Assembly: GCF_001591805.1 (NCBI RefSeq)
Contig: NZ_BCVP01000003.1
Location: 186,001-250,000, forward strand
DNA length: 64,000 nt
Reading direction: 5' to 3'
Source of the DNA: Neobacillus novalis NBRC 102450
GTDB taxonomy: Bacteria; Bacillota; Bacilli; Bacillales; Cytobacillaceae
Position 1 is the stretch's first letter, and every line of letters starts with the position of its first letter. The position numbers were made by a program, and so were the translations under genes. Below the pieces are notes generated by a model that worked only from the letters and a program-made list of their open reading frames with translations, was not told where the DNA came from and ran no database searches. Shown piece after piece: positions 59,455 to 64,000 of the stretch.

Positions 59455-60342
59455 TAATATTTTACGCATATCCGTAGGGAGTGGTGCCGAAAAAGTCATT
59501 TCCTCTCCCAAAAATGGGTGCGTAAATTTGATTTTTTTACAATGGAGGGCCTGTCTATCAATTAAAGATACATCGCCCCCATACAAATCATCACCAAGCA
59601 GCGGGTGCCTCAAGAAGGACATATGAACTCTTATTTGATGGGTTCGACCCGTTTCAAGCTGCAGCTCAGTATATGTAAATAGACAATGCCTTTCAATCAC
59701 CTGAAAATGGGTGCAGGCATATTGACCGTCGTCACGAACTTCCCTCTCAATAATGCTTTCCTGTTTACGTCCAATCGGCTCCCGAATAGTACCGCAATCC
59801 TGCGAAATCACTCCACCCGCAAAAGCCTCATATGTGCGCTTAACTTGCCCCCCTTGCTGCATCATACTAAACAAATGATGGACATGGCGATGCTTGGCAA
59901 TCAACACAATTCCTGAAGTATCCCGGTCAAGCCGGGTAACGATATGCGGCGCAGCCCGAAGACCGATACGCTGATAATAGCCGACAAGCGCATTCGCTAG
60001 ACTGCCGGTAGGATGTTCGCGTGAGGGTATCGTATTCATACCAGAAGGCTTGTTAACAACAATTATGTGCTCATCTTCAAAAAGAATTCTTAACGGAATA
60101 TCTTCTCCGCTAACCCCCTCGCTTGGAATCTCATCAGGAAAAACAACTCTCAATACATCGCCGGCTGCCAGCTTATAACGAACATTTACCTCTTTACCAT
60201 TTACTTGGATACTGCCGCCCTTAAACTTAATATCAGTTAAGGCCGTTCGCGAGATTTCTTCCTTTTTTAAAAATTCCTTTATCAGTTTTCCGGCATCATC
60301 CTGTGAAATAACCCAATTCATTTGAAAACGAGAAGCCGTCAT
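59434..60342 (-). CDS. yjbO: RluA/RluD-family pseudouridine synthase YjbO
   Basis: 302 residues from the ATG at 60342, after GAGAGGGGATCTTT. N-terminal S4-like RNA-binding part (EISRTALTDIKFKGGSIQVN), then the catalytic motif HIVTRLDRDTSGIVLIAKHR with the Asp of RLDRDTSG. The C-terminal TGRTHQIRVHMSFLRHPLLG is also typical. Modifies uridines in rRNA or tRNA. Follows nadF by 14 bp. Confidence 0.9.
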   Translation of the reverse strand: MTASRFQMNWVISQDDAGKLIKEFLKKEEISRTALTDIKFKGGSIQVNGKEVNVRYKLAAGDVLRVVFPDEIPSEGVSGEDIPLRILFEDEHIIVVNKPSGMNTIPSREHPTGSLANALVGYYQRIGLRAAPHIVTRLDRDTSGIVLIAKHRHVHHLFSMMQQGGQVKRTYEAFAGGVISQDCGTIREPIGRKQESIIEREVRDDGQYACTHFQVIERHCLFTYTELQLETGRTHQIRVHMSFLRHPLLGDDLYGGDVSLIDRQALHCKKIKFTHPFLGEEMTFSAPLPTDMRKILEADPLL

Positions 60343-60356
60343 AAAGATCCCCTCTC

Positions 60357-61151
60357 TCAATCCGAAATAAACGAATCATGGACTCTTTTCCAAAAAGGAA
60401 ACGGCCGGAACCGGGCAAACCGAATTTTTTCTTCCGGCACTCTGAATTGAATCGATTTTACATCCTTGTGCAGCAGTGTCAGGTGATCGACTGTAATCTG
60501 AAAATCGGTCCTGTTCACAGGTTTTAACATACACGTATGATGTGCCGGAAGGATGAGCGGCGAACCCACTGTTCGAAAAACTTTGTTATTAATTGATGCC
60601 ATTTCCGCCACTTGAATCGCAGAAATGGATGGATGGATAATCGCGCCGCCAAGTGCTTTGTTATAAGCTGTACTTCCTGATGGAGTAGAAACACAAAGAC
60701 CATCGCCACGAAATCGTTCGAAGTGCTGACCGCGGATTTCTACATCCATGACGAGCGTTCCCTCTACACTTTTTACCGTGGACTCGTTTAAGGCTAAATA
60801 TCTAGATTCCTTTCCGGCATGCGAGTAACGGATGATCACCTCAAGCAACGGGTATTCCACGACCTGAAACGGAGTTTTGGCAATCGCAATTACAAGCTTT
60901 TCAATTTCATCAGGGGTCCAATCAGCATAAAAACCAAGATGCCCGGTGTGAATTCCGACGAAGGCAGTTTTACTTAAACGGCTGCTGTAGCGGTGAAAGG
61001 CGTAAAGAAGTGTCCCATCACCGCCAATGGATACAACGATATCCGGCTGGTCCTCATCGTATTTAAGATCAAAATCCAATAAATAGGTCCTCATTTTGTG
61101 CATCAAAATATTTGATTTTTGATCTCCTTTTGATGTAATCGCAAATTTCAT
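60357..61151 (-). CDS. nadF: NAD kinase
   Basis: 264 residues. Phosphorylates NAD to NADP. The [13 protein letters not shown] motif and NE-x-TVK ([12 protein letters not shown]) and [14 protein letters not shown] signatures are intact. Expected member of the yjbM-nadF-yjbO operon. Start after CAAGGAGTATAAAACTT. Confidence 0.95.
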   Translation of the reverse strand: MKFAITSKGDQKSNILMHKMRTYLLDFDLKYDEDQPDIVVSIGGDGTLLYAFHRYSSRLSKTAFVGIHTGHLGFYADWTPDEIEKLVIAIAKTPFQVVEYPLLEVIIRYSHAGKESRYLALNESTVKSVEGTLVMDVEIRGQHFERFRGDGLCVSTPSGSTAYNKALGGAIIHPSISAIQVAEMASINNKVFRTVGSPLILPAHHTCMLKPVNRTDFQITVDHLTLLHKDVKSIQFRVPEEKIRFARFRPFPFWKRVHDSFISD

Positions 61152-61200
61152 AAGTTTTATACTCCTTGTACTTTAATACTTATCAAAGGGCGTCCGGTCA

Positions 61201-61839
61201 TTAGTTCTTCTCTTCCTGCTTAAACTCCTTTTTCCTTGTAAAAAAAGCCTGTGCTTCCTGGATTTCACCGCGAATTAATGACATTTCCTCGTCCAGCCGA
61301 AAGGAAGCTTCAGCGGCTCTTTGCAGCCTCATTTTTATATCATTTGGAAAGATACCCTTGTACTTATAATTTAGCGAATGCTCTATCGTTGCCCAAAAAT
61401 TCATCGACAGCGTCCTGATTTGAATCTCGGCAAGAATTTTCTTTTCCCCGTGGATTGTTTGAACTGGATAACAAATGACAATATGATACGACCTGTATCC
61501 GCTTGTCTTTTTATGAGATATATAATCTCGATCCTCAACAATTTCAAAGTCATTACGATTTCTTAATAACTCAACAACCGTATGTATATCATCGACAAAC
61601 TGACACATAATCCGCATTCCCGCAATATCCTGCATTTCCTCTTCCAAATTCTCGAGCGGAATTCCTTTTTGATTGGCCTTGTCGAGAATGCTGGCAATAG
61701 GTTTTACTCGGCCGGTAACAAACTCTATAGGAGAATGGGTTGAATCAAGGTCAAATTGCCCCCTCATCCCCTTTAATTTTATTTTCAGCTCTGCCACAGC
61801 CTGTTTATAGGGTGCTAAAAATAGGTCCCAATGTTTCAT
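61201..61839 (-). CDS. yjbM: Small alarmone synthetase YjbM (RelQ/SasB)
   Basis: 212 residues, single-domain (p)ppGpp synthetase. VKPIASILDKANQKG, DIAGMRIMCQFVDDIHTVV, KTSGYRSYHIVI and EIQIRTLSMNFWATIEHSLN hold the substrate- and metal-binding residues. No hydrolase or regulatory domains, as expected for RelQ. Start after AAAGAGGTGGAATC. Next genes are yjbL and nadF. Confidence 0.93.
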   Translation of the reverse strand: MKHWDLFLAPYKQAVAELKIKLKGMRGQFDLDSTHSPIEFVTGRVKPIASILDKANQKGIPLENLEEEMQDIAGMRIMCQFVDDIHTVVELLRNRNDFEIVEDRDYISHKKTSGYRSYHIVICYPVQTIHGEKKILAEIQIRTLSMNFWATIEHSLNYKYKGIFPNDIKMRLQRAAEASFRLDEEMSLIRGEIQEAQAFFTRKKEFKQEEKN

Positions 61840-61857
61840 GATTCCACCTCTTTATTT

Positions 61858-62217
61858 CTAGAAAATACCCTCTACTTTTGTGACCATTTCATTCCCATAG
61901 TTACTATTCCCGCCAATATTGCTAATGACATATTCTAATTCCTCATGGAAATTTAAAAGTTCTAATTGTTGATCCTTAAAGCTAAGCCAAACAGGAAACT
62001 TTTGCACTTGAGCGGCCTTTAGAAAAGGCCAGATTTGTTCAGGTAAAGCGATATATGTATAATCTTCTTTATCCTCCATTAAGTAAATAAATGAGTATTG
62101 TTTAGAGTCGACAAGAATTTGTTCTGAAGGAACTAATCTGCTGATAGGTTCATTTGTTTCTAGCAATAGTCTATTTTCTGTTATGCTTGCCTTTAGAATT
62201 GTTATTCTTTTCTTCAT
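61858..62217 (-). CDS. yjbL: Uncharacterised protein YjbL
   Basis: 119 residues from the ATG at 62217, seven bases after GGAGGT. Mixed alpha/beta with a hydrophobic beta run (SFIYLMEDKEDYTYIALPEQ). No known domain. Named by position between yjbK and yjbM and by matching length with B. subtilis YjbL. Confidence 0.72.
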   Translation of the reverse strand: MKKRITILKASITENRLLLETNEPISRLVPSEQILVDSKQYSFIYLMEDKEDYTYIALPEQIWPFLKAAQVQKFPVWLSFKDQQLELLNFHEELEYVISNIGGNSNYGNEMVTKVEGIF

Positions 62218-62337
62218 TTTCATACCTCCATCTTCACCTTTCTATTTTAGCATAATTCACCCAGTTCTCCCAAGGTTTGAGGTTGGAGAAAAACATAAGT
62301 AAAAATTATAATCACGCTCCTGAAAGGAAGACGATCA

Positions 62338-62934
62338 ATGTCACAAAATATTGAGATTGAATTCAAGAATATGCTTACAAAAGAGGAATATGAAAGGTTT
62401 CTTTTGGAATTCAATATAGATAAAAGGCAAATTTTCAGTCAAGAAAACCACTACTTTGATACTCCTGATTTCACCTTAAAAGAGCTAGGCTCTGCACTAA
62501 GAATCCGCAAAAAACAGCGGTCATATGAGATGACATTAAAGCAGCCGGCAGCGGTTGGAATCCTCGAAACGAATCAGACGTTAAGTTATGAAGAGGCAGC
62601 ACAAGCAATCCAGTCTGGGAAGCTTCCTGTTGGGTTAATCCAAACCCTATTAGAAAAAGACAATGTCCATTTTTCAACCATCGAGTATTTCGGCTCTCTA
62701 TCAACAAACAGGGTAGAAATAGCATACAAAAATGGATTACTAGTTCTCGATCAAAGTTTCTATTTAAATAAGGAAGATTATGAATTAGAATATGAGGTTG
62801 AAAATTATCAGGAAGGAAAACGGGCTTTCCTGGAACTTCTTAGTCAACTTCAAATACCAGAGCGGAAAACAGACAACAAAATCCGCCGCTTTTATGATCA
62901 AAAATATAAACAGCAGAATCCAAACGGTATTTAA
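62338..62934 (+). CDS. yjbK: CYTH-domain protein YjbK (triphosphate tunnel enzyme family)
   Basis: 198 residues. The CYTH signature EIEFKNMLTKEEYERF, followed by FDTPDFTLKELGSALRIRKK, with alternate charged residues lining the tunnel (ALRIRKKQRSYEMTLKQP). Members hydrolyse tripolyphosphate, thiamine triphosphate or make cAMP; YjbK's substrate is uncertain. Start after AAAGGAAGACGATCA. Divergent from yjbL. Confidence 0.88.
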   Translation: MSQNIEIEFKNMLTKEEYERFLLEFNIDKRQIFSQENHYFDTPDFTLKELGSALRIRKKQRSYEMTLKQPAAVGILETNQTLSYEEAAQAIQSGKLPVGLIQTLLEKDNVHFSTIEYFGSLSTNRVEIAYKNGLLVLDQSFYLNKEDYELEYEVENYQEGKRAFLELLSQLQIPERKTDNKIRRFYDQKYKQQNPNGI

Positions 62935-63114
62935 CCATTCCCTGAAAGGCTCTCATCTGCCAATTCCATTCTGTTTTTACTAAAAAATGACACCTTTGTA
63001 TACATTAATACTGTATTCTAATGATTACATCGGCTATCCAAGGCAATTAATTTGAGATATAAAAGGGTCATTGTTAAAATAAGAACAACGAAAGACATTT
63101 AAGGAGTTGTCAAC

Positions 63115-63525
63115 ATGATTGAGAAAAAGCTTACACCATTCGAGGCCATTGGTGAAGATAAATTAAACCGGCTTGTGGACACCTTTTATGGCCTTGTTGC
63201 ACAACATCCTGATCTTGCTCCAATATTTCCAAATCAATTCACAGAAATTGCCCGAAAACAAAAGCAATTTTTGACTCAATATTTAGGCGGGCCACCCATT
63301 TATACAGAAGAGCATGGTCATCCAATGATGCGTGCACGCCATTTGCCCTTCCCTGTTACACCAACACGTTCGAAAGCCTGGTTATCTTGCATGAAACAAG
63401 CAATGGACAAGGTTCAACTGGAAGGCCCAATACGAGAGAAATTTTTCTCACGACTGTACCTTACGGCGCAACATATGATTAATACCCCAGATGGCGATGA
63501 GTTGTCAGGTGAAAATCGTGAATAA
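63115..63525 (+). CDS. yjbI: Truncated haemoglobin YjbI (group II)
   Basis: 136 residues. Haem pocket residues include the proximal-region MMRARHLPFPVTP (His) and distal LTQYLGGPPIYTEEHGH. Group II truncated globin; binds O2 and may handle NO or peroxide. Start after TAAGGAGTTGTCAAC. It overlaps spxH by 8 bp, as an operon. Confidence 0.9.
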   Translation: MIEKKLTPFEAIGEDKLNRLVDTFYGLVAQHPDLAPIFPNQFTEIARKQKQFLTQYLGGPPIYTEEHGHPMMRARHLPFPVTPTRSKAWLSCMKQAMDKVQLEGPIREKFFSRLYLTAQHMINTPDGDELSGENRE

Positions 63526-64000
63526 TTTTAAATTACGTGGCTCTAGGTGCAGCGGGATTGATAAAAAACCCATTGAGATTTACATGTTTATTGATCCTTT
63601 ATGTCCTGAATGTTGGGCACTTGAACCGATTCTAAAAAAACTAAAAATTGAATATGGACAGTATTTTTCTATTAAAAATGTTTTAAGCGGACGGCTGGCC
63701 AATTTAAATTTGAGTAAAAAGAAAAACTATGAGAATATCGCTCAATCATGGGAGAAAATAGCAAGCAAATCAGGAATGTCATGCGATGGGAGTCTTTGGT
63801 TGGAGAATCCGGTCGATACTCCATCTACCGTTTCAATTGCGCTTAAAGCTGCTGAATTACAAGGGAGACGTGCAGGACTGCGTTTTCTACGGAGAATTCA
63901 AGAGATGTTATTTTTAGAAAAGCAAAACATTTCTAATCTAGAGGTGCTAAAGGATTGTGCAGGCCGTTCCGGATTGGATATAGAAGAATTTATGATTGAT
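63518..64000 (+). CDS. spxH: ClpXP adaptor SpxH (YjbH), 5' part only
   Basis: 161 codons visible, cut by the window end. GTG start with CAGGTGAAAATC upstream, overlapping the yjbI stop by 8 bp. FIDPLCPECWALEPIL carries the DsbA-like C-P-E-C active-site motif, and SGRLANLNLSKKKNYENIAQ follows. SpxH delivers Spx to ClpXP and responds to thiol stress. Partner gene yjbI is co-transcribed, as in B. subtilis. Confidence 0.92.
   Translation, partial: MNNFKLRGSRCSGIDKKPIEIYMFIDPLCPECWALEPILKKLKIEYGQYFSIKNVLSGRLANLNLSKKKNYENIAQSWEKIASKSGMSCDGSLWLENPVDTPSTVSIALKAAELQGRRAGLRFLRRIQEMLFLEKQNISNLEVLKDCAGRSGLDIEEFMID

Overview
The window comes from an endospore-forming member of the Bacillaceae with moderately low GC. 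The evidence is the long synteny with the Bacillus subtilis yjb/yjc chromosome region (yjcH-yjcG-yjcF-yjcD-spoVIF-yjcZ ... yjcA-cotZ-cotO-fabI-yjbQ-prpE-yjbO-nadF-yjbM-yjbL-yjbK-yjbI-spxH), several sporulation genes, strong AGGAGG ribosome binding sites and Bacillus-type regulators (YcnK, DesKR, AdaAB, YknWXYZ). A relative of Bacillus/Neobacillus fits, but the species cannot be fixed from sequence reading alone. No insertion sequence, prophage or CRISPR array was seen.

Layout. Positions 1-0.8 kb hold the copper genes ycnJ (cut by the window edge) and ycnK. 1.0-4.1 kb is a carbohydrate-type ABC importer without its own ATPase. 4.3-12.7 kb is a tightly packed ten-gene minus-strand operon: a YdjY-like lipoprotein, a TVP38/DedA-type membrane protein, a YbhN-like membrane protein, a PrdB/GrdB-family protein whose frame contains an in-frame UGA followed by a bacterial SECIS-like hairpin, a small membrane protein, a YnjB-YnjC-YnjC-YnjD-like ABC importer and a YnjF-like CDP-alcohol phosphotransferase. 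It resembles the E. coli ydjXYZ-ynjABCDEF locus but carries a probable selenoprotein, and is the most interesting part of the window. 12.9-18.1 kb is a catabolic operon (OCD-family enzyme, M19 dipeptidase-like protein, CocE-type hydrolase, tryptophan 2,3-dioxygenase). 18.4-21.5 kb holds an IDEAL-domain protein, a YugF-like hydrolase and the membrane-fluidity sensor DesKR. 21.8-27.4 kb holds a class IV polyhydroxyalkanoate operon (phaC, phaR, two further phasin/PhaR-like genes) flanked by two near-duplicate alpha/beta hydrolases and a third one. 27.5-29.3 kb has a short YitT-type protein and a stand-alone trpB.

29.5-33.2 kb is yknWXYZ with a textbook sigma-W promoter. 33.4-36.9 kb holds an MFS drug exporter, an acetyltransferase and an aldo/keto reductase. 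36.9-41.1 kb is an alkylation-repair island (adaA-adaB, a 2OG-Fe(II) oxygenase, alkA and a MagIII-like glycosylase) with two matching 18-bp candidate Ada boxes and a block of 51-bp hairpin-forming tandem repeats. 41.2-46.0 kb carries a flavin reductase, an aquaporin and a formaldehyde dehydrogenase-like gene behind a perfect sigma-54 promoter, with the sigma-54 activator encoded divergently. A tRNA-Val and a LexA-box-controlled small WYL-like gene follow.

From 46.6 kb to the end the order follows B. subtilis yjc/yjb, interrupted by an extra yhcN/ylaJ-spoVAC-spoVAD-spoVAEb operon of the spoVA2 type. The genes there serve spore germination and coat assembly (spoVA, yjcZ, spoVIF, cotZ, cotO), fatty acid synthesis (fabI with a FapR operator), ion transport, NAD(P) and alarmone metabolism (nadF, yjbM), and control of Spx stability (spxH, cut by the window edge).
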